From assembly GCA_947627875.1 (NCBI GenBank), contig CANQXS010000003.1:82227-146226 (forward strand): a DNA stretch of 64,000 nt. Direction: 5' to 3'. A program made the translations under genes and the position numbers. The notes beneath the pieces are model-generated. The model had not been told where the DNA came from, searched no databases, and saw only the letters and a list, made by a program, of their open reading frames with translations. This stretch comes from an uncultured Clostridia bacterium (GTDB lineage: Bacteria > Bacillota > Clostridia > Oscillospirales > Ruminococcaceae). This document shows, in pieces, positions 44,132 to 53,065 of this stretch (position 1 is its first letter; each line of letters opens with the position of its first letter).

Positions 44132-46210
44132 TCACCTGTTTAACACCACGCTGCGCATCGTTCCGTTGCCGAGGTCTTCAACGCCGCTCTCGTAGCCGTA
44201 GTATGCCTCGATTATTTTTCTCACAAGATACTTTGAATATTCGCCGTTTTCTATAACTATCGCGAAGGCTATTTCGGGGTCGTCGGCGGGGTAGAAGCCT
44301 ACTGCGGTGGAGTTCTGAGTCGCTTTGTTCGAAGCCTGAGGTGTGCCGGTCTTTATAGCCGCGGGGTAGGGCAGCGCGTTGAGCGAAAACTGCGAAAGAT
44401 AGGCGTTCTGCTCGTTTGTCGGGTAATAAACGTCGGCGGTGGTGTTTTCAGCGGCAAGCTTCATTCCCGCGATAACGGTATCGAAAACGTCGGGCTTGGC
44501 GTCTACCGTCGCCGCGACTTCGGGCTCGGTCTTTGATATCATCTCGGTGCGGTTGTAGTCCCATACCGAATCTACAAGATAGGGCTTATACCTCGTGCCG
44601 TGGTTGGCAATCGTAGCCGCCAGCGAGCACATCTGGAGCGGCGTCACTCCGACCTCCGACTGCCCTATAGCCGCCTGAAGGACCTGACCTACGGTCCATT
44701 CAAGACCGAGGTCGGCAAAGGTATCTGGGCAGGCGAGATAGCCGTCGGCGCTCTTTATTTCGAGCCCCATATCCTCTCCGAGACCGTAAGCCTTTTCGTA
44801 TTCGAGCAGTCTGTCGAGTCCGAGCTGCTGGACCACCTGATAGAAGAAGATGTTGCAGCTCTTCTGAATAGCAGTGACTACGTTTATGTTGCCGTGGTTG
44901 CCGGTGCAGTGGACCTCGATGTCGAGGAAGTTATAGTTGCGGTGGCAGGTGAATTTGTCCTGCGGGGTGATAACCCCTTCGGCGAGCGCAGCCGTAGCCG
45001 TAACGGTCTTCATAACCGAGCCGGGGCGGTAGAGCCCGTCGGTCGCACGGTTATAGAGCGGCTGACCCTCGGCGTTGAGGACGGAAGAATAATCGTTTAT
45101 AAGGTCGTTTATGTCGTAATTCGGATAAGTCGCCATTCCCTTTACCGCGCCGGTCTTTACGTCCATAACTACTATCGCTCCCGCCGAGCAGTCGGTAAAA
45201 TCGTAGTCCTTTTTGGTGAGGGTGCCGTCGGCAAGGGAATGAATGAAGTCGCCGAGGATATTCTGGAGCTTCTCCTGGAACTGCGAGTCGATGGTGAGCA
45301 TAACGGTGTTCCCGGGGACGGCTTCTTTGGTTATATCCTCCGATATATCGCCGTCGCTCGTAACGGTTATCCGCTTTTCGCCCCGCTTTCCGCGAAGGTA
45401 ATACTCCATCGAGCGCTCGATGCCGGCTTTGCCGACGGTGTCGTTTATCAGATATCCGGCTTCTTTGAGCGAGGAGTATTCCTCGGCGTATATCGGTCCG
45501 ACGTAGCCTATCCCGTGGGGGAAGATCTCGCCGCTCTTATATACCCTTACGGCGTCCTCGACGACGCCCGCGCCCGAGAGCTGATAGGTGAGCTCTCTTA
45601 TCTTGGCGGCGGTCTCTATCGGAACGTCTTTTATAAAGACATAGTCGTTTTTCGAGGAGAAGTCGCCGAGTATCATCTGATACCTGACTCCGGCGACTGC
45701 GCGCTTTTCGGCTTCGCTCCATTCCTCGGGGATATCGTACATATCTGTGAGCGCGTCGACGCAGTTTTCGGCGGTCGCGTAGATTGCGAGCCTGAGCTTT
45801 TCAAATACGGTTTTTACCGCCCGCGAATCCGTCGCGAGGGTGTATTCATAGGGCTGCTCACGGGTTATCGGGAGCTCGTCTATCCACATAAGACCGTCGG
45901 ATTCGAGGAGCTTTGTGAGCCGAAGTATAACTTCGTTCTGAGCGGCGCGGTCGTCGGGGAAGAAGGATTCGTTTATAATAATGTTATAGGCGACCCTGTT
46001 TTCGACGAGCGGTCGCCCGCTTATGTCGACTATCTGCCCGCGCGCCGCCGAGACCGACTGAACGGCGGTTTTCGACGACTTCGACATTTCGAGGTACATC
46101 GCGCCGTCGACGACCTGTATCTTCATAAGCCGCGAGCCGGCGAATATTACCGCCAACGCGAGCAGCGCCACGGCTGCGCCTATCCTCAGGATTTCAAAAA
46201 AGCGTTTCAT
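44132..46210 (-). CDS. mrdA: Penicillin-binding protein 2 (elongation transpeptidase)
   Basis: Class B PBP that crosslinks peptidoglycan with the elongasome. 692 residues: one N-terminal membrane helix (~10-30), a dimerisation region, and the transpeptidase domain with SxxK in RPGSVMKTVT, SxN in KSCNIFFYQ and KTG in AIKTGTPQ. The track start at 46387 is within mreD; the ATG at 46210, just after the mreD stop, is correct. Last gene of mreBCD-mrdA. Confidence 0.95.
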   Translation of the reverse strand: MKRFFEILRIGAAVALLALAVIFAGSRLMKIQVVDGAMYLEMSKSSKTAVQSVSAARGQIVDISGRPLVENRVAYNIIINESFFPDDRAAQNEVILRLTKLLESDGLMWIDELPITREQPYEYTLATDSRAVKTVFEKLRLAIYATAENCVDALTDMYDIPEEWSEAEKRAVAGVRYQMILGDFSSKNDYVFIKDVPIETAAKIRELTYQLSGAGVVEDAVRVYKSGEIFPHGIGYVGPIYAEEYSSLKEAGYLINDTVGKAGIERSMEYYLRGKRGEKRITVTSDGDISEDITKEAVPGNTVMLTIDSQFQEKLQNILGDFIHSLADGTLTKKDYDFTDCSAGAIVVMDVKTGAVKGMATYPNYDINDLINDYSSVLNAEGQPLYNRATDGLYRPGSVMKTVTATAALAEGVITPQDKFTCHRNYNFLDIEVHCTGNHGNINVVTAIQKSCNIFFYQVVQQLGLDRLLEYEKAYGLGEDMGLEIKSADGYLACPDTFADLGLEWTVGQVLQAAIGQSEVGVTPLQMCSLAATIANHGTRYKPYLVDSVWDYNRTEMISKTEPEVAATVDAKPDVFDTVIAGMKLAAENTTADVYYPTNEQNAYLSQFSLNALPYPAAIKTGTPQASNKATQNSTAVGFYPADDPEIAFAIVIENGEYSKYLVRKIIEAYYGYESGVEDLGNGTMRSVVLNR

Positions 46211-46212
46211 TG

Positions 46213-46791
46213 TCACACCCGTTCTATGTTCTTGTCCTGTTCTTCGAGCTTGGGTTTGCGCGAGCTCCCGCAGAGCCTCTCGATAAGGTATACCGCGCCG
46301 AAGACCGGCAGCGACCATGCGAGAGTCTTGAGAGCCGAGGGGATCAGCCTGTGGGTCAGAACGAGCCTGTAGCCCTCGTAGCCCCATATCTTATAATAAA
46401 AATAGTAGTCGAGATAGAGATAAATTCCGCCCGCGAGCGAAAAAGCCAGCAGGTAGTTCACTATGTTTTTTCTCAGAAGGCGGGAAAACAGCGCGGATAT
46501 CCCCGCGCAGAAAAGGCACATCAAAAGCGCGGTGAAGCCGGTGAGCTTGCCGAGCGAAACGTCGAGCAGAAGCCCCGCGGCGGAACCGAGTATCGCCGAG
46601 GGTATCTCGGATTCGTAAACTGCTACCGCAGCCGCAAAGGGAAACAGCAGCAAAGCCTTAGAAGACGCTCCGCCCGAGGTCGAGGCGGTATACATAAATA
46701 CTGTGAACACCGCAAAAACGGTCCATTTTATCGCGGTTTTTACCTGAGGCTTTACGGCGGGGGATTCCGAGGCGTTACTGTTCTTCTTCAT
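46213..46791 (-). CDS. mreD: Rod shape-determining protein MreD
   Basis: A 192-residue membrane protein with about five helices; the sequence is typically poorly conserved, with AILGSAAGLLLDVSLGKLTG as the recognisable core. Its place between mreC and mrdA supports the call. It overlaps the end of mreC by 17 bp. Confidence 0.9.
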   Translation of the reverse strand: MKKNSNASESPAVKPQVKTAIKWTVFAVFTVFMYTASTSGGASSKALLLFPFAAAVAVYESEIPSAILGSAAGLLLDVSLGKLTGFTALLMCLFCAGISALFSRLLRKNIVNYLLAFSLAGGIYLYLDYYFYYKIWGYEGYRLVLTHRLIPSALKTLAWSLPVFGAVYLIERLCGSSRKPKLEEQDKNIERV

Positions 46792-47632
46792 AAGCCGAGC
46801 CTTTCCCGTCGAAGTCGGTGATGACGAACACCGTCTTTAAGCCGTATGGGTCTACCGTCGGGGTGATGAGTCCGCTCCGCGAGAGACCGTTTGAAGCTAT
46901 CGAGGTCTCCCCGAGGGTCCCGAGGACTATCCCCTGCGGGACGGTTCCGCTGTAGCCCGAGGTTATAACTATGTCTCCCTCCGTCATTTCGCATTCGAGA
47001 GGGATATAGACCATTCTCACTCTGCCGTCGAGCGCGAGCTCATAGCTCCCCTCGATCACGCCTGTTTCGCCTGTTCTTACGCAGTAAACTCCGAGCGATA
47101 TCTCGTTCGAGAGAATGGTGGTAACTTTTGAATAGGTATATTCGACCTCAGTAACAAAGCCGACGATCCCGTTAGCGGTAACAACGGGGTCGTAGTATTC
47201 AATGCCGTCCTTTTCGCCCTTGTCGATGAAAAACGAGCCGTAAACGTCGTTGGCTACGCGCCCGATAACGGTGCAGGGCTCCGAGAGCTCAACGCCGTCG
47301 GCAGAAGAGGCGAGGTCTATCATCTCGCGAAGGTGGTCGTTTTCCTGCATAACTTCGGTGTAGTCCGAAATCTGGGCGTAAAGCTCGGCGAGCTGCTCTT
47401 TGAGCGACTGATTTTCTTCATAGTATTTTCTCGCGTTTATCAGCATATCGAGGGCGTCGGTAACGGCGTCGGAAATGCGCTGCGAAAAGCGCTGGACCGG
47501 CGAAAAAACAGTCCCGACCGCTGAGGATATCGCGTTGGAGGAGCTGACCGCCGCGTATATCATTATCCCTATCAGAAAAGCCGCTATACAGGCTATTACG
47601 ATGAATTTCTTCGAGCCGAAGAATTCCTTCAC
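46775..47632 (-). CDS. mreC: Cell shape protein MreC
   Basis: A 285-residue protein with one membrane helix (~13-32), a short coiled coil (YYEENQSLKEQLAELYAQIS) and the beta-rich outer domain with GEKDGIEYYDPVVTANGIVG and DIVITSGYSGTVPQGIVLG. It links MreB filaments to PBP2. Starts with GTG, GAAAGGAG upstream. Confidence 0.94.
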   Translation of the reverse strand: MKEFFGSKKFIVIACIAAFLIGIMIYAAVSSSNAISSAVGTVFSPVQRFSQRISDAVTDALDMLINARKYYEENQSLKEQLAELYAQISDYTEVMQENDHLREMIDLASSADGVELSEPCTVIGRVANDVYGSFFIDKGEKDGIEYYDPVVTANGIVGFVTEVEYTYSKVTTILSNEISLGVYCVRTGETGVIEGSYELALDGRVRMVYIPLECEMTEGDIVITSGYSGTVPQGIVLGTLGETSIASNGLSRSGLITPTVDPYGLKTVFVITDFDGKGSAYEEEQ

Positions 47633-47668
47633 GGCAGCACACTCCTTTCTTAAAAACTGCGACGATAA

Positions 47669-47707
47669 ACCGCGCCGCCGACGCCCCGGCGGGCAATCGC
47701 GGCGCGG
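47669..47707 (-). promoter_or_regulatory. Strong stem-loop between mreB and mreC
   Basis: CCGCGCCGC and GCGGCGCGG arms enclose a second GCCCCGGCGGGC-type stem. On the minus strand no T-run follows closely. It may protect the mreB transcript or lower mreC expression. Confidence 0.65.
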
Positions 47708-47727
47708 AAGAAAGCTTTGCTGAGTTA

Positions 47728-48747
47728 TCAGGCGGAGGTCTCGGCGTTGAGAACGTCCTGAAGCTCCTCGATGTTGTCGAGCAGCTTGCCGGTGCCGTCT
47801 ACAACGCAGTCGAGCGGTCTTTCGGCGATGTGGACCGGAATGCCAGTCTCTTCGTTTATGAGCCTGTCGAGACCTCTTAAGAGGGCGCCGCCTCCGGCAA
47901 GTGTAATGCCCGAGTCGATAATATCCGCAGAAAGCTCCGGCGGGGTGCGCTCGAGGGTGACCTTTATCGCCTCGATTATGTGAGAAAGCGCCTCTGCAAG
48001 GGCCTCTCTTATTTCCTCGGAGGTAACGGTTATGTTCTCGGGAAGACCCGTCAAGAGGTTTCTGCCCTTTATTTCAAGCTCGGTGTCCTCGTCGGTCGGG
48101 TAAGCCGAGCCGATGGAAATCTTTATCTGTTCGGCGGTGCGCTCGCCTATGAGCAGGTTGTATTTTTTCTTGATGAAGTTGATGATAGAGTTGTCGAATT
48201 CGTCTCCCGCAACTCTTACCGAGCGGCTTGTTACTATTCCGCAGAGGGAGATAACCGCTACTTCGCTCGTGCCGCCGCCGATGTCTACTATCATCGAGCC
48301 GGTAGGAGATTCAACGGGGAGCCCGGCGCCTATCGCGGCAGCCATAGGCTCTTCGATTATCGCAACGCGCTTTGCGCCCGCGCCCTCGGCTGCCTCTTTA
48401 ACGGCTCTGCGCTCGACAGCAGTAACGCCGGAGGGTATGCAGATTATGACCCTCGCCCTTGCGAACGGGTTGTTTCCGAGAGCCTTTCTTATGAATTCCT
48501 GGAGCATAGCCGTGGTCATATCGAAGTCGGCTATAACGCCGTCCTTAAGGGGGCGGACAGCGCGGATCGAGCCCGGGGTCCTGCCTATGATGTTTTTGGC
48601 TTCGGTGCCTACATATCGGACGACTTCGGTCTTGGTGTCTACCGCGACGACCGAAGGCTCTCTTAAGATTATGCCCTTGCCCTTTGCGTAAACGAGGGTG
48701 TTGGCGGTGCCGAGGTCTATTCCTATATCCTTTTTGAACATGCTCAT
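47728..48747 (-). CDS. mreB: Rod shape-determining protein MreB
   Basis: Actin-like filament protein that guides cell-wall elongation. 339 residues: [20 protein letters not shown], the phosphate-2 loop [17 protein letters not shown] and the adenosine motif [14 protein letters not shown]. First gene of the shape operon; presence of mreBCD-mrdA suggests a rod or ovoid cell. Confidence 0.97.
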   Translation of the reverse strand: MSMFKKDIGIDLGTANTLVYAKGKGIILREPSVVAVDTKTEVVRYVGTEAKNIIGRTPGSIRAVRPLKDGVIADFDMTTAMLQEFIRKALGNNPFARARVIICIPSGVTAVERRAVKEAAEGAGAKRVAIIEEPMAAAIGAGLPVESPTGSMIVDIGGGTSEVAVISLCGIVTSRSVRVAGDEFDNSIINFIKKKYNLLIGERTAEQIKISIGSAYPTDEDTELEIKGRNLLTGLPENITVTSEEIREALAEALSHIIEAIKVTLERTPPELSADIIDSGITLAGGGALLRGLDRLINEETGIPVHIAERPLDCVVDGTGKLLDNIEELQDVLNAETSA

Positions 48748-48785
48748 AATTTTTACCTTCCTTTTGCGGAAATTATTTCATCGTA

Positions 48786-48814
48786 ATTATAGCACATTTA
48801 TTATGCCGATACAA
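48786..48814 (-). promoter_or_regulatory. Promoter of mreBCD-mrdA
   Basis: Minus strand TTGTAT, 17 bp, TATAAT. Confidence 0.82.
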
Positions 48815-48872
48815 GCGTTTTTTTCGGAAAATTTCTTAAAATGATCCGAAGCCCGACCGACCGCCTTGCGGG

Positions 48873-49325
48873 TCATCTAAGCGAATCAAGAAGCCCGCGG
48901 CAGCCCTCGGCGATGTCGTTATAGGCGCGCTCGAAGTCTCCGGAATACCAGGGGTCGTCGATGTCGCTCCCTTTTTTCGCCGTAAAGTCGAGCAGGCGGC
49001 AGACTTTCCCTTCCGAATCAGAGCCGATTATCCTCATAATGTTTCTCAGGTTGTAGGAATCCATCGCGACGATAAGGTCGAACGCGGAATAGTCGCGCTT
49101 CGACATCTGCCTCGCCCCGCGCTTAGAGAAGGGTATTCCCTTTTCGCGGAGCTTTGCCTTTGCGGGAGGATAAATATCGTTTCCGAGCTCTTCGGTGCTC
49201 GTTGCGGCGGACTCGATATAAAACTCTCCGCCGAGACCGCTTTTTTCAACGAGGTCCTTCATTATGAATTCCGCCATCGGAGAGCGGCATATATTGCCGT
49301 GGCAGATAAAAAGTATCTTTTTTAT
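48873..49325 (-). CDS. Low-molecular-weight protein-tyrosine phosphatase, apparent AUA start
   Basis: About 150 residues. The P-loop CHGNICRS (C-x5-R-S) and the general-acid loop DIDDPWYSG are intact, so it should be active on phosphotyrosine. Family members start M-K-K-I-L-F-I-C-H-G-N. Here the codon at the Met position is ATA (49323-49325), eight bases after a perfect AAGGAGG. Alternatives are a TTG ten codons upstream without a site, or the GTG at 49382 used in the ORF track, which would add 19 untypical residues. No tyrosine-kinase gene is nearby. Confidence 0.85.
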   Translation of the reverse strand: MKKILFICHGNICRSPMAEFIMKDLVEKSGLGGEFYIESAATSTEELGNDIYPPAKAKLREKGIPFSKRGARQMSKRDYSAFDLIVAMDSYNLRNIMRIIGSDSEGKVCRLLDFTAKKGSDIDDPWYSGDFERAYNDIAEGCRGLLDSLR

Positions 49326-49432
49326 GCGGATTTCCTCCTTGGTCAAAAAATTTGCGCGCGGCTTTGAATCGCCGCCCGTCACCGTTATGCCGCAAAGGAA
49401 ATATAATGGGCATAGGAGGTGAGAAAGCGCAA

Positions 49433-50236
49433 ATGAATCATCTTGTTTTAACGGCGCTTGCCGCCACTCTCGGAACTTGGCTCGTAACCGCTCTCGGCGC
49501 GGCGACGGTCGTCTTTTTCAAATCGCCCTGCCAAAGGGTGATGAATCTTATGCTCGGCTTTGCCTCGGGCGTTATGATAGCCGCGAGCTTCTGGTCGCTT
49601 TTGCAGCCTGCTATCGAGCGCGCTGAGGCGGCTCAGGGGCTTCCCGCCTGCATTGTCGCCACGGCGGGATTTTTGTTCGGAGCGGTGTTTATGTGGGCTG
49701 CCGATAAGGCAGTCTCGCTTGCAAGAGGCGGAGCCTACAGCGCTCAGGGAAAGCCCAACGAAAGGCTCAACCGGATAATCATGCTGGTGCTGTCCATAAC
49801 TCTTCATAATATCCCCGAGGGGCTTGCGGTCGGAGTCGCGTTCGGAGCGCTGAAGGGCGGGGGAAGCACCGCCGAGGGGCTTATGGGAGCGATAACCATA
49901 GCCGTCGGGATAGGATTGCAGAATTTCCCCGAGGGGGCTGCGGTCTCGGTCCCGCTAAGGCGCGAGGGGTATTCCCGCAAAAAGAGCTTTATGCTCGGTC
50001 AGGCTTCGGGCGCGGTAGAGCCGATAGCCGGCGTTATAGGGGCGCTGCTCGTAGTCTATGTAGAAGCGATGCTCCCTTATGCACTGTCGTTTGCGGCGGG
50101 CGCGATGATACTCGTAGCCGTCCACGAGCTCATTCCCGAGTGTCAGAAAAATCAGGATTCCCAGCCATATTCCGCAACGATGGGAATAGTCGCGGGGTTT
50201 GCGGTGATGATGCTCCTTGACGTTATGCTCGGTTAA
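49433..50236 (+). CDS. ZIP-family metal transporter
   Basis: Imports divalent metal, probably zinc, iron or manganese. 267 residues with eight predicted helices; the two metal motifs are HNIPEGLAVGVAFG (helix 4) and GLQNFPEGAAVSVPL (helix 5), the latter with Asn-Phe in place of His-Asn seen in helix 4. The ATG at 49433 follows GGAGGTGAG and is preferred; 49406 is possible. It is divergent from the phosphatase and overlaps the convergent pilin-like gene by 4 bp. Confidence 0.9.
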   Translation: MNHLVLTALAATLGTWLVTALGAATVVFFKSPCQRVMNLMLGFASGVMIAASFWSLLQPAIERAEAAQGLPACIVATAGFLFGAVFMWAADKAVSLARGGAYSAQGKPNERLNRIIMLVLSITLHNIPEGLAVGVAFGALKGGGSTAEGLMGAITIAVGIGLQNFPEGAAVSVPLRREGYSRKKSFMLGQASGAVEPIAGVIGALLVVYVEAMLPYALSFAAGAMILVAVHELIPECQKNQDSQPYSATMGIVAGFAVMMLLDVMLG

Positions 50237-50724
50237 GAGGGACTTAAGGCGGAGAAAACGGAAAACTCCGTGCTTTCCGAGTAATCGCCGCAAGAAAGGG
50301 TAAACGAGCAGTAAAAGCCGCCGTCGGTAGGCGATACTTTTAGGTCTTCGAGCGAAAACCCGCCGTATGATTCCTTCGAGAGCGGGGTGAATATCTCGGG
50401 CTCGCCGCCGGAATATACGAGCAGCTCGGCGACTCCGTTTTCGGAGCGCAGCGAAGCTTCGCAGGGCGAATATTTCTCGCTTATGAATACGGCGTTATCG
50501 CCGCGCTGTTCAATAAATTCCGCGCCCGAGAGGATGTCCCTAAGGGCGGCGCTCACGGTGTCGGATACGGTAAGATATCGTGATTCTAACTTTGAGAGCC
50601 TTGCAGACCTTGCCGCCGATACCGATACCGCCGCGATCACCGACGCGATGAGCGCGAAAACTACGATTGCGACCAAAAGCTCGGTCAGCGTAAAGCCCCG
50701 CTTATGGCGCGCCGGGTCAGACAT
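50233..50724 (-). CDS. Type IV pilin-like protein (prepilin N-methylation motif)
   Basis: A 163-residue protein with the prepilin motif KRGFTLTELLVAIVVFALIA: cleavage after Gly ~10, Glu at +5 and a long hydrophobic helix. The C-terminal part is variable and beta-rich. No pilus ATPase, prepilin peptidase or pilC is nearby, so assembly would depend on genes elsewhere (for example a competence pilus working with ComEC, encoded 7 kb away). It overlaps the radical SAM gene by 8 bp. Confidence 0.85.
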   Translation of the reverse strand: MSDPARHKRGFTLTELLVAIVVFALIASVIAAVSVSAARSARLSKLESRYLTVSDTVSAALRDILSGAEFIEQRGDNAVFISEKYSPCEASLRSENGVAELLVYSGGEPEIFTPLSKESYGGFSLEDLKVSPTDGGFYCSFTLSCGDYSESTEFSVFSALSPS

Positions 50725-51496
50725 TTTCCGCTCCCAGACCGTCTGGCGTGTATCTTTCCAAAATGTCGAGTATATCCTCGCGGTATATGCTTCCGCCGAG
50801 CAAAGAGCCGTCGGGCGAAACGCTCACGGAATGAAGGTCTGAGGGGTCTTCGTCATAGGGGTTCACAACCGGCGCGGAGAGGTCGAAGTAGTCGGCAAGG
50901 TATATCCTCGCGTTGCCCTGTGGGAAGATCACGTTGCCCTTGGCGGAGCTTATGCCGAGCTCCTCAAATTCCGAGACGATTTTGCGGGTCTCCAAGTTAT
51001 ACGGATTCGGGTCGTCGGGCGAAACGAGCCAAGCGGGATTGAGGCGGATATCCTCAGCACCTGCTTTAAGGCAGGCTTCGGCAAATTTCATCGCCGGCTC
51101 GAGCGGGATAGTCTCCTGATGGAAGGAATCCGCCGAGAGGAGTATCGCGTTGGCTCCGCTCTCGACGAGCCTTTCGGCGCAGAGGGTTATTTTTTCGGGA
51201 TCGCGGCTGAAAAATCCGTTGGTTATTATCTGGCGCTTCGGGATCCCCGCCCTTTTTGCCGCGGAATGTATCATAAAAACGTCCTCGGGGCAGAGAAGGG
51301 GCTCGCCGCCGAAGGTCATAACCGATTTTATCCCGTATGCCGAAGCTGCGCTTATAACGGCTTCGGCAGCCTTTTTGCCGTCGAGCCGCTCGGAATATCC
51401 CGCGTGGCTCCCCTCGGAACAGTGGCGGCAGCTGCCGGTGCAGGCGAGGGTCATTATAAACTCGAGGCGGTCAAGATTTCTGAGATATTGATTCAC
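50717..51496 (-). CDS. Radical SAM protein
   Basis: A 259-residue radical SAM enzyme. The cluster motif is CTGSCRHC (CxxxCxxC), followed by MTFGGEPLL (SAM-binding GGE) and ILLSADSFH. There is no SPASM-type cysteine cluster at the C-terminus. The substrate is unknown. It starts with GTG, AAAGGAGCC upstream. It is fused by overlap to the pilin-like gene, so the two may be functionally linked, but this is unproven. Confidence 0.85.
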   Translation of the reverse strand: MNQYLRNLDRLEFIMTLACTGSCRHCSEGSHAGYSERLDGKKAAEAVISAASAYGIKSVMTFGGEPLLCPEDVFMIHSAAKRAGIPKRQIITNGFFSRDPEKITLCAERLVESGANAILLSADSFHQETIPLEPAMKFAEACLKAGAEDIRLNPAWLVSPDDPNPYNLETRKIVSEFEELGISSAKGNVIFPQGNARIYLADYFDLSAPVVNPYDEDPSDLHSVSVSPDGSLLGGSIYREDILDILERYTPDGLGAENV

Positions 51497-51509
51497 GGCA
51501 GGGCTCCTT

Positions 51510-52076
51510 TCAGCATTTTACCGCCTTTACCGTCCGCGATTCTCTTAGGCTGTAGCCTCGGCGGAAATCCGAGTCGCAGGCGCCTTTTTTAAGGCAGTAA
51601 AGGAGAATTTCTGCGCAGGCGCGGGCGTCGCTCGCGGCGTTGTGGTGGTTAAGGTCGATAAAGAGCTCTCGGCAGACGGTATCGAGCTTGTGGTTCGGCA
51701 TCCAGGGCATCATTTTCTTGCTCATACGGCAGGTGCAGAGGTATTCCGTGGAATCCCGACAGGGGATATTATATGCGCGCAGGCACTTTGAGAGCACGCT
51801 CATATCGAACTGCGCATTGTGGGCGACGAGGAGCCCGCTCTTAAGAAGAGGACCGAAGGACTGCCACAGCTCGCCGAAAGAAGGGGCGCCGGCGACCATT
51901 TCGGGGGTAATGCCCGTCAGAGAGATGTTAAAGCCGTCGAAGGGCTCTTCGGGGTTTACGAGGGAGTAGCGCTCTTCGGTTATCTCGCCGTTTTCGACAA
52001 CGCAGATACCTATCGCGCTCATTCTGTCGTTTCTGAAATTCGGCGTTTCAACGTCGAAGCAAATGTATCTGTCCAC
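51510..52076 (-). CDS. DEDDh 3'-5' exonuclease (DnaQ-like)
   Basis: 188 residues with the exonuclease motifs: ICFDVETPN (Exo I), LLVAHNAQFDMSVL (Exo II) and HHNAASDARACAE (Exo III with the His). It could be a proofreading-type or RNA-trimming nuclease; there is no polymerase domain. GTG start with GAGGTGA. Directly upstream of the radical SAM gene by 13 bp. Confidence 0.9.
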   Translation of the reverse strand: MDRYICFDVETPNFRNDRMSAIGICVVENGEITEERYSLVNPEEPFDGFNISLTGITPEMVAGAPSFGELWQSFGPLLKSGLLVAHNAQFDMSVLSKCLRAYNIPCRDSTEYLCTCRMSKKMMPWMPNHKLDTVCRELFIDLNHHNAASDARACAEILLYCLKKGACDSDFRRGYSLRESRTVKAVKC

Positions 52077-52097
52077 GGTGTCACCTCTTTCAGCGGT

Positions 52098-52126
52098 ATT
52101 CTATCATATCGGGGAAAATGAGTCAA
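52098..52126 (-). promoter_or_regulatory. Promoter of the exonuclease operon
   Basis: Minus strand TTGACT, 17 bp, TAGAAT. The insertion sequence begins about 50 bp beyond the -35. Confidence 0.75.
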
Positions 52127-52173
52127 GAGGAGAAACAAATCGGCAAAGCATAAAAGTTTTAATGCCGGTTTCA

Positions 52174-52181
52174 CGCAGATC
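52174..52181 (+). repeat. Left target-site duplication of the IS
   Basis: CGCAGATC, identical to 53088-53095. Confidence 0.9.
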
Positions 52182-52233
52182 GGGTGTGTACAAATCACCC
52201 ACAATATGCTATAATATGATTGAGGTGATAAAA

Positions 52234-52518
52234 ATGTCGAGAGTAGCAAAAATTGACGAAAACATATATTGCCCAAAATGCGGCAAGCACGAGCATCAGG
52301 TCAGACACGGCAAAAACAAGTCGGGGTCACAGAAATATCGCTGCAATGACTGTAACATAGACTACACTCCCGAACCGCGTCCGTGGCAATACAGCGAGGA
52401 AGTTAGGGAGCAAGCGATCAAGACATACTATTCCGGAGTGAGCGGAAGAAAGGTCGGACTTTTGAATAACTTCAGCAAATCCAATGTCTATAATTGGATA
52501 AAAAAACGAGGCAAGTAA
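52234..52518 (+). CDS. IS1-like transposase, first part (InsA-like)
   Basis: 94 residues with a zinc ribbon (CPKCGKHEHQ, YRCNDCNIDY) and a helix-turn-helix (GVSGRKVGLLNNFSKSNVYN). The ATG at 52234 has GAGGTGAT; the track start is outside the element. The frame stops shortly after the run GGAT-A7-C. Reading the run as A6 instead opens a continuous frame through KNEASNQQNVEIPSKV into the catalytic part, so the two are halves of one transposase. Confidence 0.85.
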   Translation: MSRVAKIDENIYCPKCGKHEHQVRHGKNKSGSQKYRCNDCNIDYTPEPRPWQYSEEVREQAIKTYYSGVSGRKVGLLNNFSKSNVYNWIKKRGK

Positions 52519-53065
52519 TCAACAAAATGTTGAAATTCCGTCAAAAGTTTTTGATTTTTTCAAGAAATATAATATCAAACCGAAGCTTTATGAGCTCGAC
52601 GAGCTTTATTGGTTCATAGGCAAAAAGCCGAAGACAGAAACAAAAGAGAATGTTTATTTGATGTCGATGGTTTCTCGTAAGCCGCGCATTATAGCGGGTC
52701 ATCAGGTAGCTCAGGACAAGTCTGCTCATAGGATTCAGGAGATAGTCGAAAGCGCCCCGTATGCCGATTACTACTGCACCGACGGGTATTTCGGCTATCT
52801 GAGTGTTATCTATCCCGGAAAACATATTTATAATTGTCATGACAAAAGCGATACATTTACGGTAGAAAGCGTTAACGCAGACCTGCGCGATTATATACCG
52901 TTGCTTCGCAGGAGGAGCAGATGCTTTGCAAGGAGCATTGAAACCTTAAAAGCTGTCGTCGAAGTTTTTGTTGACGCTTACAATAAATTCGGAATTGCAA
53001 AATTGATATATCGTGAACGCTATCCTAAAGGCGAAATCCCTTTCGGCTTGGTCGATTTCCTTTAA
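52502..53065 (+). CDS. IS1-like transposase, catalytic part (InsB-like)
   Basis: In the plus-one frame relative to the first part, open from 52502. Residues include YELDELYWFIGKKPKTETKE and YYCTDGYFGYLSVIYPGKH, with acidic residues (DELYW, TDGYFGY, TFTVESVNADLR) placed like the DDE triad of IS1. The track starts at the internal ATG 52658, but no ribosome binding site supports it, and the reading is most likely a fusion made by slippage or broken by a one-base insertion. Confidence 0.8.
   Translation, partial: KNEASNQQNVEIPSKVFDFFKKYNIKPKLYELDELYWFIGKKPKTETKENVYLMSMVSRKPRIIAGHQVAQDKSAHRIQEIVESAPYADYYCTDGYFGYLSVIYPGKHIYNCHDKSDTFTVESVNADLRDYIPLLRRRSRCFARSIETLKAVVEVFVDAYNKFGIAKLIYRERYPKGEIPFGLVDFL

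Noticed and set aside
44600-46372. 590-residue plus-strand ORF opposite mrdA
   Set aside because: It is the antisense shadow of PBP2, open because of the GC-rich codon usage; no domains are recognisable.
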